Notes under the pieces: generated by a model
Seen by the model: the letters and a program-made list of their open reading frames with translations, nothing else
Database searches by the model: none
What the model was told of the DNA's origin: nothing
Made by a program: the position numbers and the translations under genes
Assembly: GCF_014284365.1 (NCBI RefSeq)
Contig: NZ_JACOGG010000002.1
Span: 62,001 to 126,000, forward strand
Source: Cognatundibacterium rugosum
GTDB taxonomy: Bacteria; Pseudomonadota; Gammaproteobacteria; Burkholderiales; Burkholderiaceae_D
DNA: 64,000 bases
Reading direction: 5' to 3'
Shown: positions 45,781 to 55,104 of the stretch, in pieces
Position numbering within the stretch: the stretch's first letter is position 1
Layout: every line of letters begins with the position of its first letter

Positions 45781-47079
45781 TTACAGCAACTGCAGATGAC
45801 GCGCCTGATCACGCAACTCTGCGCGGAAGTCAGGATGGGCGATGGCGATCATTTCCAGCACACGCTGACGCGCTGACTTACCTCTGAGTTGGGCCACACC
45901 GTATTCGCTGACGACGTAGTTCATATCGTTCTTGCCTGTGGTGACGTGGGTGCCTGGCGTCAGCGTGGAGACGATACGACTGATACTGTCATTTTTGGCG
46001 GTAGATGGCAGCACAATAAAAGCTTTGCCACCGCGCGAACGGTTGGCTGCACGCACAAAATCAACTTGCCCACCGGTACCGGAATACGGTAAATGGCCCA
46101 AACTTTCCGATCCACACTGCCCCAGCAAATCGATCTGCAGCGTCGCATTTATCGCTACCAGATGATCATTTTTTGCAGCCAGATACGGATCATTGGTAAA
46201 GTCGACAGGATGCATTTCCAGCGCAGGATTCTGATGCATGTAGTCGTACAGTTTGCGCGAACCCAGCGCGAAGGTTGCCACTGTTTTTCCGGGCAAGTAA
46301 TTCTTGCGACGATTGGTGACCGCACCGCTTTCTATCAGCTTCAGAATGCCATCGCCTATCATTTCTGTATGGATGCCCAGATCTTTTTTCTGTACCAGTT
46401 GCATGACTACGGCATCTGGAATGCCGCCATAGCCTATCTGCAACGTCGAGCCATCTTCTATCATCTCCGCCACGTACTGACCGATGGCTTGCTGAACCGG
46501 TCCAATCACAGGCAAGCCCACTTCTGTGACGGGCTCTGTACTCTCAATCAGCCGGGTGACCTGGGAAATATGGACATGGCAATTGCCGTAAGCGAAAGGC
46601 ACATTCGAATTCACTTCCAGCACAACTGCGCGCGCTTTTGCAATCGCTGCCATGGTGTAATCGGCCGCCAGGCTCAGCGAGAAATAACCCTCTTCATTCA
46701 TCGGTGAAGCAAGTGCAAATACCACGTCAACCGGCATCAGCCCCCGCTCTATCAGCATCGGCATTTCAGAGAAATAGCTGGGAATGAAATCGATCCGCCC
46801 GGCTTGTCCGCCCGGACGCGAAGCAGCACCGAAAAAGTAAGCTACATGCCGTACATGCTGTTCCGTAGCAGGATCGAAATAGCCGTATTTGCGTACCGCT
46901 AATATCTGCGCCACACGGATATTCTGAAAATGGCGCCGCCGTTCAGACAAAGCAGTCAGTAAGGCAGGTGGCTCGCCAACGCCAGTCGGCACCACGATCC
47001 AATCACCGTTGTGCAAGACCTGTAGTGCTTCGTCGGGCATGCACTGCTTTTCCGTGTACTCCTGCTGCACTGACAACAT
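45781..47079 (-). CDS. Acetyl-CoA hydrolase/transferase family protein
   Basis: 432-residue class I CoA-transferase similar to 4-hydroxybutyrate/butyryl-CoA:acetate CoA-transferases. The catalytic Glu239 sits in DLGIHTEMIGDGILKL, at the position of Glu238 in the Clostridium enzyme as I recall it. Other signatures are GYGGIPDAVVMQL and INATLQIDLLGQCGSESLG. It swaps CoA between short acids, or hydrolyses acetyl-CoA slowly. An AGGAGGAG ribosome site lies just before the start. Stand-alone unit; substrate uncertain. Confidence 0.88.
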   Translation of the reverse strand: MLSVQQEYTEKQCMPDEALQVLHNGDWIVVPTGVGEPPALLTALSERRRHFQNIRVAQILAVRKYGYFDPATEQHVRHVAYFFGAASRPGGQAGRIDFIPSYFSEMPMLIERGLMPVDVVFALASPMNEEGYFSLSLAADYTMAAIAKARAVVLEVNSNVPFAYGNCHVHISQVTRLIESTEPVTEVGLPVIGPVQQAIGQYVAEMIEDGSTLQIGYGGIPDAVVMQLVQKKDLGIHTEMIGDGILKLIESGAVTNRRKNYLPGKTVATFALGSRKLYDYMHQNPALEMHPVDFTNDPYLAAKNDHLVAINATLQIDLLGQCGSESLGHLPYSGTGGQVDFVRAANRSRGGKAFIVLPSTAKNDSISRIVSTLTPGTHVTTGKNDMNYVVSEYGVAQLRGKSARQRVLEMIAIAHPDFRAELRDQARHLQLL

Positions 47080-47306
47080 AGCTCCTCCTGATTGTATGGG
47101 TATTGGATTTGATGAGATATGCTATGCCGCATCGGGAATTGGCGCAGTCAGTTCAACGACATTTCCGCACTGGCTTTGCTTTATCGCAAGTGCAACTGTG
47201 CGGTATGCGTCTGATACAGCAACAAGGGAGAAATGTTTTCCGCTCGGCAAGCATTGCGCTTTGTGTGCATAATACAAATCCTGTCTGACCGAACCGGAGA
47301 CCATCC

Positions 47307-47918
47307 ATGATCGAAGTCCATCACCTGAAACAATCCCGCTCACGCCGCATTACCTGGATGCTGGAAGAGCTGGGACTGGATTACCTTGTCATCAGCTATG
47401 ACCGTGATCCAACAACCCGGCTGGCACCGCCTGAACTGAAGCAGATACACCCACTCGGCAAAGCCCCTGTGCTGGCGGATCAGGGTCTGGTGCTGATTGA
47501 ATCCGGTGCGATACTGGAATATCTGATCAATACCTATGGCCGCGCGCAGTTTGCACCACCACCCGGTACGCCGGACTACTATCGCTATCTGCAATTCATG
47601 CACTATGCAGAAGGCTCGGCCATGTTGCCACTGCTGCTGAACCTGTATGTAGGCCGTCTGGGCGAAGCCGGTACCCCTTTGCATCCACGTATACACAGTG
47701 AAATTGCGAATCACTTCGGCTATCTGGATGCAGAGCTGCAAGGGCGTGATTTCTTTGTCGGCGATCATCTGACCGGTGCCGACATCCAACTGTCGTTCGC
47801 GATCCAGTCAGTGGTGCGTACCGTGGGCAAGGACAAATTCCCGAATCTGACCCGCTTCACCGAGCTGATCGAGGCGCGGCCTGCCTATCAGCGTGCAGTG
47901 GCGAAGAACGGCGAGTAA
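47307..47918 (+). CDS. Glutathione S-transferase
   Basis: 203-residue GST. The N-terminal thioredoxin-like domain runs to about residue 80 (VHHLKQSRSRRITWMLEELGLDYLVISYDRD, then LGKAPVLADQGLVLIESGAILEYLI, which carries the glutathione-binding ES pair), and the C-terminal helical domain contains FFVGDHLTGADIQLSFAIQ. A serine (QSRSRR) occupies the catalytic region, as in beta/theta-like classes. It conjugates or reduces with glutathione; target unknown. GGAG precedes the start. Its natural terminator has been split by the insertion sequence that follows. Confidence 0.9.
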   Translation: MIEVHHLKQSRSRRITWMLEELGLDYLVISYDRDPTTRLAPPELKQIHPLGKAPVLADQGLVLIESGAILEYLINTYGRAQFAPPPGTPDYYRYLQFMHYAEGSAMLPLLLNLYVGRLGEAGTPLHPRIHSEIANHFGYLDAELQGRDFFVGDHLTGADIQLSFAIQSVVRTVGKDKFPNLTRFTELIEARPAYQRAVAKNGE

Positions 47919-47957
47919 AGCACCGCACCTGCATACAGGTGACAACCATAAAAAAAA

Positions 47958-47969
47958 CCGGCCTAGCCG
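47958..47969. repeat. Left target-site duplication of the IS4-family element
   Basis: CCGGCCTAGCCG, identical to 49388-49399. Twelve bases agrees with the 10-13 base duplications made by IS4-family elements. Confidence 0.9.
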
Positions 47970-47987
47970 TAATGCCGTTCAGTTAAG
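47970..47987 (+). repeat. Left terminal inverted repeat of the IS
   Basis: TAATGCCGTTCAGTTAAG, exact inverted copy of the right end. Its inner part also pairs with the sequence that follows to form a hairpin. Confidence 0.92.
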
Positions 47988-48007
47988 ACTGAACGGCATT
48001 TTTATTT
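47971..48007 (+). terminator. Stem-loop terminator built into the left IS end
   Basis: AATGCCGTTCAGT (47971-47983), loop TAAG, perfect complement to 48000, then TTTATTT. It would stop outside transcription from entering the transposase gene and gives the GST gene a replacement terminator. Confidence 0.75.
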
Positions 48008-48049
48008 AGTGCTTGTAAACCTCCCAAGCTGCTGTTAACCTGCGGCGCC

Positions 48050-49378
48050 ATGCTCGACGACACCCTTCACTTCCTCGCAAACCACCTTGAGTCGCCCGAC
48101 TGGCGCCGGCTCGGAGCCCATTTACCTGTTGAGTGGATCGAACAGGCCGTCCAGCGCACCGAGGCCACCAGCATCCGCCAGCGGCGACTGCCTGCCGAAC
48201 AGGTACTCTGGCTGATGGTAGCGCTGGCGCTGTATCGTCACAAATCCATCAGCGAAGTATTGGATGATCCCGGACTCGCCGTACCCGATACACAAACACC
48301 GTTCGTCAGTAAAAGCGCCGCCGCGCAGGCTCGCCAGCGGCTCGGAACCGATCCGGTAAAGTGGCTGTTCAATCATTCCGCACGTCACTGGAGCGCTCAG
48401 GATCGCCGCGGCTACCTCTTTAAAGGGCTGCAATTGTTTGCGATGGACGGCACCAACTTGCGTATCCAGGACTGCGCTGAGAATCGCGACCACTTCGGCG
48501 CACAACGGTATGCCAGCGGTGCCATAGCGAGCTATCCGCAAGTGCGCGGTGTCACACTCACCGCACTCCCCACGCACATCGTTCACAGCGCCGCATTCGG
48601 CCCGTACGGAACCCATGAAATGCGGTACGCGAAACAGCTGATTGCGGATGTACCCAATGAATCACTCACGGTCTTCGATCGCGGCTTTCTGTCTGCGGAA
48701 ATCCTGTGCGCACTGACGCAACAAGGCAGGGATCGCCACTTCATTATCCCTGCCAAATCGAACACCCGGTAGGAAGTGATCGAGGGAGATGATAAGGACT
48801 GCATCGTTCGCATGCGCGTGTCGCCGCAGGCGCGGGCGAAGTGTGTTGACTTGCCGGATGTCTGGGAGGCACGTGCCGTGACGATCGTTGACCGGCATGC
48901 GCGCAAACGCATCTTACTGACTTCACTGCGCGACCGGCGCCGTTACCGACCGGCTGATATCGCCAGCTGTTACGAGCGGCGATGGGGCATCGAGACGAGT
49001 TATCGTGAGCTCAAGCAAACGATGCTGGGAACAGCACTGACCTTGCGCTCGAAAACGAAAGACGGCATCTATCAGGAGATCTGGGGCACACTGATTGCCT
49101 ACAACCTGATTCGCCTCGAGATCGCCAAGGCAGCCTTAACGGTGAAATGCGAGCCAGGCGAAGTGAGTTTCATTCGTGCATTTCATCTGATCCAGTTCGA
49201 GCTACACTGGGCGGCAGTCACGCGGTCCTACGGCAAGCTGCCTGCGTCGATGAAGCATCTGCTCGAAAGGCTGGTTAGCCTCCTGAATGAAGAACGGCCC
49301 GATCGACAATTCGACCGGGCCATCAAGGCAAAACCAAACCGCTATGCTATTCGTGTTCTGCGAAAAACGCTTAACTGA
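48050..49378 (+). pseudogene. IS4-family transposase interrupted by an in-frame amber codon
   Basis: One 442-residue transposase frame divided by TAG at 48770-48772 into 240- and about 201-residue pieces in the same frame. DDE residues are present on both sides: Asp in LFAMDGTNLR, Asp in TVFDRGFLSAEI, and Glu in the YREK-type signature ERRWGIETSYRELKQTM. The codon sits in KSNTR-stop-EVIEGDD, where a tryptophan (TGG) is the likely ancestral residue, so one G-to-A change explains it. Without suppression the enzyme is inactive, unless the second piece is made separately. Confidence 0.9.
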
Positions 49379-49387
49379 ACGGCATTA
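49370..49387 (-). repeat. Right terminal inverted repeat of the IS
   Basis: Exact inverted copy of the left end. It overlaps the last codons of the transposase frame (stop at 49376-49378). Confidence 0.92.
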
Positions 49388-49399
49388 CCGGCCTAGCCG
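49388..49399. repeat. Right target-site duplication; remains of a split terminator
   Basis: CCGGCCTAGCCG followed by G and a run of seven T. Joined with the A-run left of the IS (47950-47957), it restores a symmetrical terminator hairpin (CCGGC-CTA-GCCGG). Confidence 0.88.
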
Positions 49400-49405
49400 G
49401 TTTTT

Positions 49406-49792
49406 TTATTCCTTGGAAGAGTGCTGCCAGGCGCTGATTGCTAACAACAACCAGCCAGCCAGAAATGCCACCCCGCCCAGCGGCGTGACCGCACCCAGCC
49501 AGCGTATTCCGCTCAGCGCCAGTAAATACAAACTGCCGCTGAACAGGATTATGCCGACGACAAAGGCAGTCGCTACCCACGCCAGCCGTTTCGCCCGTGG
49601 CCATTGCGGCATCAATATGCCAACTGCCAGCAAACCCAGTCCATGCACCATCTGATAATGCACTGCCGTCTGCCAGATAGCCAGCATCTCTGTGCTTAAC
49701 ACTGCCTTCAGACCGTGCGCACCAAATGCACCGGCCGCCACCGCGATCAGCATACTGAACGCGGCAACTGTAATGGCTATACGCGGCTTCAT
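49406..49792 (-). CDS. DUF423 family membrane protein
   Basis: 128-residue inner-membrane protein with four helices and the DUF423 signature FGAHGLKAVLSTEMLAIWQTAVHYQMVHGLGLL, then GIILFSGSLYLLALSG and LGAVTPLGGVAFLAGWLLLA. Function unknown; very widespread. Its start overlaps the stop of the upstream peptide-transporter gene by four bases, so the two are coupled. Its terminator has lost the correct downstream U-run because of the insertion sequence 19 bases beyond the stop. Confidence 0.92.
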   Translation of the reverse strand: MKPRIAITVAAFSMLIAVAAGAFGAHGLKAVLSTEMLAIWQTAVHYQMVHGLGLLAVGILMPQWPRAKRLAWVATAFVVGIILFSGSLYLLALSGIRWLGAVTPLGGVAFLAGWLLLAISAWQHSSKE

Positions 49793-51261
49793 ACTGCGCT
49801 TGGTTCACTGGTGTTAGAAATCAGCTGACGCAGGAAAGGAATCACCACCACCATCAGCACGCCTACGCCTACGCTGCCCCAACCCAGCATAGAGAAGATA
49901 TGATGGTAAGTCGGATTAGTCGCCACCGCCATGCCTTCGCCAGCCTCAGGAATCAGGCCGGAAAAATAACTGGCCAGTATCGACGCGGTACCGGTAGTCA
50001 GCATCCAGGTTCCCATCATCACGCCCTGATAACGGGCTGGTGCAAGCTTACCTATCATGGCGTAACCAACAGGGGAAATCAGTAATTCGGCGATACTCTG
50101 TAACAGATAGCTGACGAAGATCCACTTGAAAGCGACCATGCCATTTTGCGCAGCAAACGTGATCCCCAGCGGTAACACCAGAAATCCTATGCCGATCAGG
50201 ATCAGCGAAGTCGAAAACTGTGCGGGCACATCCACATTCCAGCCTTTTTTACGCAGCGACTGGAAAAACATCGCCATTAAAGGGCCACCGACCATGATCA
50301 CAAAGCTGTTGATATTCTGTATCCACTGCGGTGCGACTTCCACACCCCACACCATGCGGTCCACATTATTGACCGCGAACAGCTGCAAACCCATCGGTGC
50401 CATCTGATACAAAGTCCAGAACACCAGCGAACCCAAGGTCAGTAACAGATACGCAATCATATTACGCTGTTCACGTCTATCTTCATGTTTCGCCGTCAGG
50501 AACACCAGAATCAGGCCTATCATAATGCTGATGATCAGCACCAGATTACCGGTCAGTTCCGCTTTATGCAGCATGAAATAAATCACCGGCACCAGTCCGA
50601 CCAGCACCGCGATCCCGACCAGCAAACGTTGATTGAATTCTTCTTTTCCAGCTTCCAGCAAAGGTGTGTTCAAGTCTTTCAGACGCTGCCAGTTCAGCAG
50701 TGCCAACACGATAGCCATGAAGTTGCCTACGGTCGCAAAAATAAACAGGCCGGAATAATTTTCCTGCAACTGGAAATGTCCGGCCGCGGTAAAGCCAACA
50801 AAAAAACCCAGATTCATGCCCGCATAATTCCACAAAAACGCGCTTTCACGTCTGTCGTCCTCAGGCTTGAAACGCTGGGTCAGCATCATGTTGATACAAG
50901 TCACATTCAAGCCACTACCGGTCAGGAATAAGCCCAGCCCCCAATACATCTGTTCCGCACCACCCAAAGAAATGCAGCCACAACCCAGTACCTGCAACAA
51001 CATGCCGCCGACAAACAGATTACGGTTACTGATAAAGCGCCCCCCCAGGTATCCGCCAAACAAGTGCAAGCCATAATTGAAGGCGCCAAATACGCCCATG
51101 ATGGCAGTCGCATCCTTGACGCTGAAACTGAGTTTTTTGGTCGCATATAAGACCAGCGTCGAATACAGAACGGCAAAACCCAGCGTTGCGAAAATCTGGA
51201 TAAAAAATAAGGCTGCCGAACCTTCCGGTATGGATGTTTGCTTAAATTTGGCGATAGACAA
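49789..51261 (-). CDS. Proton-dependent oligopeptide transporter (POT/PTR2 family)
   Basis: 490-residue inner-membrane symporter with about fourteen helices that imports di- and tripeptides with protons. POT features are ALFFIQIFATLGFAVLYSTLVLYATKKLSFSVKDATAIMGVFGAFNYGLHLFGGYLGGRFI at the N-terminus, and the QSIAELLISPVGYAMIGKLAPARYQGVMMGTWML segment near the C-terminus. The first loop lacks the common ExxER motif of many bacterial POTs (here reading FIQIFATLGF), so the specificity may differ. Start is TTG with AGGAG six bases upstream. Confidence 0.88.
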   Translation of the reverse strand: MSIAKFKQTSIPEGSAALFFIQIFATLGFAVLYSTLVLYATKKLSFSVKDATAIMGVFGAFNYGLHLFGGYLGGRFISNRNLFVGGMLLQVLGCGCISLGGAEQMYWGLGLFLTGSGLNVTCINMMLTQRFKPEDDRRESAFLWNYAGMNLGFFVGFTAAGHFQLQENYSGLFIFATVGNFMAIVLALLNWQRLKDLNTPLLEAGKEEFNQRLLVGIAVLVGLVPVIYFMLHKAELTGNLVLIISIMIGLILVFLTAKHEDRREQRNMIAYLLLTLGSLVFWTLYQMAPMGLQLFAVNNVDRMVWGVEVAPQWIQNINSFVIMVGGPLMAMFFQSLRKKGWNVDVPAQFSTSLILIGIGFLVLPLGITFAAQNGMVAFKWIFVSYLLQSIAELLISPVGYAMIGKLAPARYQGVMMGTWMLTTGTASILASYFSGLIPEAGEGMAVATNPTYHHIFSMLGWGSVGVGVLMVVVIPFLRQLISNTSEPSAV

Positions 51262-51405
51262 GTTGGTCTCCTGAGAATGTCTTTGCGTACGCGTGTCAGC
51301 CCGCGCTATAGCTGCGCTGCATTGTAATGCACTGTGGCGGCCATGCGTATTCAGGCAGGGTGGTTTTTATACTTATTATTTCATGGCTGACCATGCCAGC
51401 CAGGA

Positions 51406-51433
51406 TGAAAAAAGGTCAGCATGGCTGACCTTT
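51406..51433. terminator. Rho-independent terminator for the indolepyruvate oxidoreductase gene
   Basis: AAAGGTCAGC-ATG-GCTGACCTTT, a 10-bp perfect stem (51411-51433), with an A-run to the left that becomes the U-run on the minus-strand transcript. Confidence 0.85.
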
Positions 51434-51522
51434 GAATATGTCGATATTTAGATATTTCGAAGCTAAACACAGATACTGTTGCGCGCGCGTCCGGGACTGC
51501 TACATCCCGGACGCCCTCAGGA

Positions 51523-54500
51523 TCACGCTGCGCGCTGATGCTGCCCGGCGCTGTGAAACTCTGCCAGCAAGCCGGCTTCTTTGTTTTTTGCCACCGCCAG
51601 ATGACGTTCCTTCACATGACCATAGCCACGGATATCTTCCGGTATCGCAGCAATTGCCACCGCTTTAGCCAGATTATCGGCATTCAGCAAAGGCAGCAAC
51701 TGCATGATGGTTTGACGGTAAGCGACTGGCAATTCACGTTCTGTGCGACGCTCTTCGGTATAGCCGAACACATCCAGCTTAGTACCACGCAAAGACTTCA
51801 TCTTTGCCAGGATACCGAACATTTTCATCATCCAGGGGCCATATTGTTTCTTGAGCAGATTGCCCTTGGCATCGCGCTTGGCAAACATCGGTGGCGCCAG
51901 ATGGAAATTCAACTGGTAATCACCTTCAAACATATCAGCCACTTTTTTCTGGAACTTACCATCGGTGTAAAGACGGGCGACTTCATATTCGTCTTTGTAC
52001 GCCATCAGTTTAAACAGATATTTCGCCACGGCTTCAGTCAGACGCAAAGGCGCGCCTGCCACAACTTTTTCTTCCGCCGCTTTGACTTGCTCAACAAAGT
52101 TTTTATACGATGCCGCGTAGTCGGCATTCTGATAGTCGGTCAGGAATACCAGGCGCTTTTCGATCACTTCATTGAGCGTAGGCTGACGTTTGATTTCTAC
52201 CACTTGGGCCGGTGTTGCCAGACGCTTGACGGCCGCCAGATCATGCGCTGCCAGACGTCCCCAGTTGAATGCCTGTTTATTGAAGTCGATAGAAACGCCA
52301 TTGAGTTCGATCGCACGCATCAACGCTACTTCTTCCAACGGCACCCAGCCTTTTTGCCAGGCGTAACCGAGGATGAACATATTGGTCGCGATGTTATCCC
52401 CCATCAAGGCCGTCGCTATCGAAGCTGCATCGATCAAGTCCACACGTTCAGCACCGCAGGCTTTGCGGATATCGTTTTCTGCCGATTCGCCCGGGAACTG
52501 CCAGTTAGGATTTTTAATGAAGGTCGAAGTCGGCGTGCCATTTGCATTGATGGCGGCAAACGTACGGCCCTCACCCATGCGTGACAGAGCATCCTTGCCC
52601 GCCGTCACGATCAGATCGCAACCGATGACCAGATCCGCCATGCCGGTACCAACCCGGGTCGACTGAATATCACTGGCTTTATCTGCCAGACGCACATGGG
52701 ACATCACGGCGCCACCTTTTTGCGCCAGCCCAGTCATGTCCAGCACGGAACAGGCTTTGCCTTGTAAATGCGCGGCCACCGCCATGATTTGACCTATCGT
52801 GATCACACCGGTACCACCCACACCTGTCACCACGACGCCAAACGGTGTGGCGGTCGATGGCAATGCCGGATAGGGCAGCATTTTCACATCGAGTGCGTTA
52901 CCCGCTTCAATTTTCAGCTTGGCTGGCTTTTTCAGCTTGCCGCCTTCCACCGTGACAAAGCTAGGACAGAAGCCATTCACGCAAGAAAAATCCTTGTTGC
53001 AGGAAGACTGGTTGATCTGGCGCTTACGGCCGAATTCGGTTTCCAAAGGCTCGACTGACAAGCAGTTAGATTGTACTGAACAATCACCGCAGCCTTCGCA
53101 TACAGCTTCGTTGACGACAGCACGTTTGGCCGGGTCAGGAAAACCAGGTTTACCATTTTTATCGATTTTTTTGCGGCGACGGCGTTTTTCGGAAGCGCAA
53201 GTCTGGTCGTAAATCATGGCCGACACGCCCTTGCATTCGCGCAGTTCGCGCTGTACCGCATCGAGTTCTGAACGATGGCGCACCGTCACACCGGCTGCCC
53301 ACGGATAACCGGCCGGATATTTTTCCGGTTCATCGGTGACGACGATAATCGGATTCACGCCTTCGGCTGCGATTTGACGTGAGATCATGCCCGGATCGAG
53401 CGGACCATCGAATTCCTGGCCACCAGTCATGGCGACGGCATCATTGAACAGAATTTTATAAGTGATGTTAACGTCGCCCGACACGGCAGCACGGATCGCC
53501 AGCAAGCCGGAGTGATAGTAAGTTCCGTCACCCAGATTACAGAACACATGCTTTTCATTGGTAAACGGCGCCGCGCCTACCCAGGTCACACCTTCACCGC
53601 CCATGTGGGTGAAGGTGGAGGTTTCTCTGTCCATCCAGGTCACCATGTAATGGCAACCGATGCCAGCCAGCGCACGGCTGCCTTCCGGTACACGGGTCGA
53701 GGTATTGTGTGGACAACCGGAGCAGAAATGCGGTACGCGGTCCTTCATCGGATCAGGCTTGCCGACATTCGCCAGCGCTGCTTCTTTGGCCTCCAGGAAG
53801 GCAACGCGCTTCTTGACGCTTTGCTCAACCGGATGACCGGCGAAATAGCGAGTAACGCGCGAAGCAATCGCACGTGCAATCTGGGCTGGGCTCAGTTCAT
53901 AGGTGGCTGGCAGCAGCCATTCGCCATGGCCGGAACCATGCAGATTGCTCCATTCGCCGCTGTCATCAAACTTACCGACCACGCGTGGACGGACTTCATC
54001 AGCCCAGTTATACAACTCTTCTTTGAGCGCGTACTCCAAAATCTGGCGTTTTTCTTCGACGACTAGAATTTCTTCCAGTCCTTGCGCAAACTCACGCACA
54101 CCTTCGGATTCCAGTGGCCAGGTCATGCCTATCTTGTACAGGCGGATACCGATGTCTTTGGCGACCTGTTCATCAATCCCCAGATCTGCCAACGCTTCAC
54201 GGGTATCAAGATAGGATTTACCGGCCGTGATAATACCGATCTTGGCATGCGGGCTGTCCCAGATGATCTGGTTCAGTTTATTCGCGCGCGCATAGGCCAG
54301 CGCGGCATACCATTTGTAATTATTCATGCGGACTTCCTGCGCCAGCACAGGGTCCGGGGTACGGATATTCACACCGTCCGCAGGCAATACAAAATTGTCA
54401 GGAATAACGGGTTGTACGCGGTCAGGATTGATTTCCACCACAGCGCCGGATTCGACGATATCGGTCACGCATTTCATCGAGACCCACAATCCTGTATAAC

Positions 54501-55104
54501 GCGACAAAGCGATACCATGCAGGCCGTAGTCCAGGTATTCCTGTACGGTAGACGGATATAACACCGGAATGCCGCAGGCTTTCAAAATATGCTCAGACTG
54601 ATGTGCTGCGGTCGAGGATTTTGCAGCATGGTCATCGCCCGCCACTACCAATACGCCACCATGTTTGGAGGTGCCCGCCAGGTTCGCATGTTTGAACACG
54701 TCGCCACAACGGTCAACCCCCGGGCCTTTACCGTACCACATCGCAAATACGCCGTCGTATTTCGCATCTGGGAACATATTGACCTGTTGCGTTCCCCAAA
54801 CCGAGGTGGCGGCCAGATCTTCATTCACACCTGGGTGAAATTTGACGTGATATTTGCCTAAATGCTTCTTGGCTTTGGCGGCGGTCAGATCGACATTTCC
54901 CAGTGGCGAGCCGCGATAGCCGCTGATAAAGCCAGCGGTATTCAAACCCGCTTTTTCATCCGCCTGACGTTGCAGCATCATCAGGCGTATTAAGGCCTGT
55001 GTGCCCGTCATGAAGGCGTGTCCGCGTTCCAGCGTGTATTTGTCGTCCAGGGCAATAGAATTGTCGATCAGCGCCTGCTGCTCGGCTTGGTGAGGTGCGT
55101 TCAT
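51523..55104 (-). CDS. Indolepyruvate ferredoxin oxidoreductase, fused single chain
   Basis: 1193-residue 2-oxoacid:acceptor oxidoreductase that decarboxylates arylpyruvates (from aromatic amino acids) to aryl-acetyl-CoA. It fuses an N-terminal alpha-type half (about 20-450), the thiamine-diphosphate region (PHFCSGCPHNTSTRVPEGSRALAGIGCHYM, NLGDGTYYHSG), a ferredoxin-like cysteine region (CEGCGDCSVQSNC and SCNKDFSCVNGFCPSF, about 665-715), a gamma-type domain (GVVVTGVGGTGVITIGQIMAVAAHLQG) and a C-terminal extension. This single-chain form is normal for aerobic betaproteobacteria. GGAG precedes the start. It stands alone, with a terminator 90 bases beyond the stop. Confidence 0.93.
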   Translation of the reverse strand: MNAPHQAEQQALIDNSIALDDKYTLERGHAFMTGTQALIRLMMLQRQADEKAGLNTAGFISGYRGSPLGNVDLTAAKAKKHLGKYHVKFHPGVNEDLAATSVWGTQQVNMFPDAKYDGVFAMWYGKGPGVDRCGDVFKHANLAGTSKHGGVLVVAGDDHAAKSSTAAHQSEHILKACGIPVLYPSTVQEYLDYGLHGIALSRYTGLWVSMKCVTDIVESGAVVEINPDRVQPVIPDNFVLPADGVNIRTPDPVLAQEVRMNNYKWYAALAYARANKLNQIIWDSPHAKIGIITAGKSYLDTREALADLGIDEQVAKDIGIRLYKIGMTWPLESEGVREFAQGLEEILVVEEKRQILEYALKEELYNWADEVRPRVVGKFDDSGEWSNLHGSGHGEWLLPATYELSPAQIARAIASRVTRYFAGHPVEQSVKKRVAFLEAKEAALANVGKPDPMKDRVPHFCSGCPHNTSTRVPEGSRALAGIGCHYMVTWMDRETSTFTHMGGEGVTWVGAAPFTNEKHVFCNLGDGTYYHSGLLAIRAAVSGDVNITYKILFNDAVAMTGGQEFDGPLDPGMISRQIAAEGVNPIIVVTDEPEKYPAGYPWAAGVTVRHRSELDAVQRELRECKGVSAMIYDQTCASEKRRRRKKIDKNGKPGFPDPAKRAVVNEAVCEGCGDCSVQSNCLSVEPLETEFGRKRQINQSSCNKDFSCVNGFCPSFVTVEGGKLKKPAKLKIEAGNALDVKMLPYPALPSTATPFGVVVTGVGGTGVITIGQIMAVAAHLQGKACSVLDMTGLAQKGGAVMSHVRLADKASDIQSTRVGTGMADLVIGCDLIVTAGKDALSRMGEGRTFAAINANGTPTSTFIKNPNWQFPGESAENDIRKACGAERVDLIDAASIATALMGDNIATNMFILGYAWQKGWVPLEEVALMRAIELNGVSIDFNKQAFNWGRLAAHDLAAVKRLATPAQVVEIKRQPTLNEVIEKRLVFLTDYQNADYAASYKNFVEQVKAAEEKVVAGAPLRLTEAVAKYLFKLMAYKDEYEVARLYTDGKFQKKVADMFEGDYQLNFHLAPPMFAKRDAKGNLLKKQYGPWMMKMFGILAKMKSLRGTKLDVFGYTEERRTERELPVAYRQTIMQLLPLLNADNLAKAVAIAAIPEDIRGYGHVKERHLAVAKNKEAGLLAEFHSAGQHQRAA

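Larger units (their letters stand above)
47970..49387 (+). mobile_element. IS4-family insertion sequence, 1418 bp
   Basis: A complete insertion sequence. Ends are exact 18-base inverted repeats: TAATGCCGTTCAGTTAAG at 47970-47987 and its complement at 49370-49387. It is flanked by the 12-base direct repeat CCGGCCTAGCCG. It contains one transposase frame broken by an amber codon. Just inside the left end there is a strong stem-loop. The undamaged ends and duplication indicate a recent insertion. Confidence 0.93.

Noticed and set aside
45781-47079. Apparent loss of the catalytic Glu in the CoA-transferase (INATLQIDL, with Gln)
   Set aside because: The catalytic residue of this subfamily is the Glu in HTEM (Glu239), which is present.
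51538-52584. A 348-residue open frame on the plus strand
   Set aside because: It is fully antisense to the indolepyruvate oxidoreductase gene, whose frame shows clear domains; the antisense protein shows no recognisable family.
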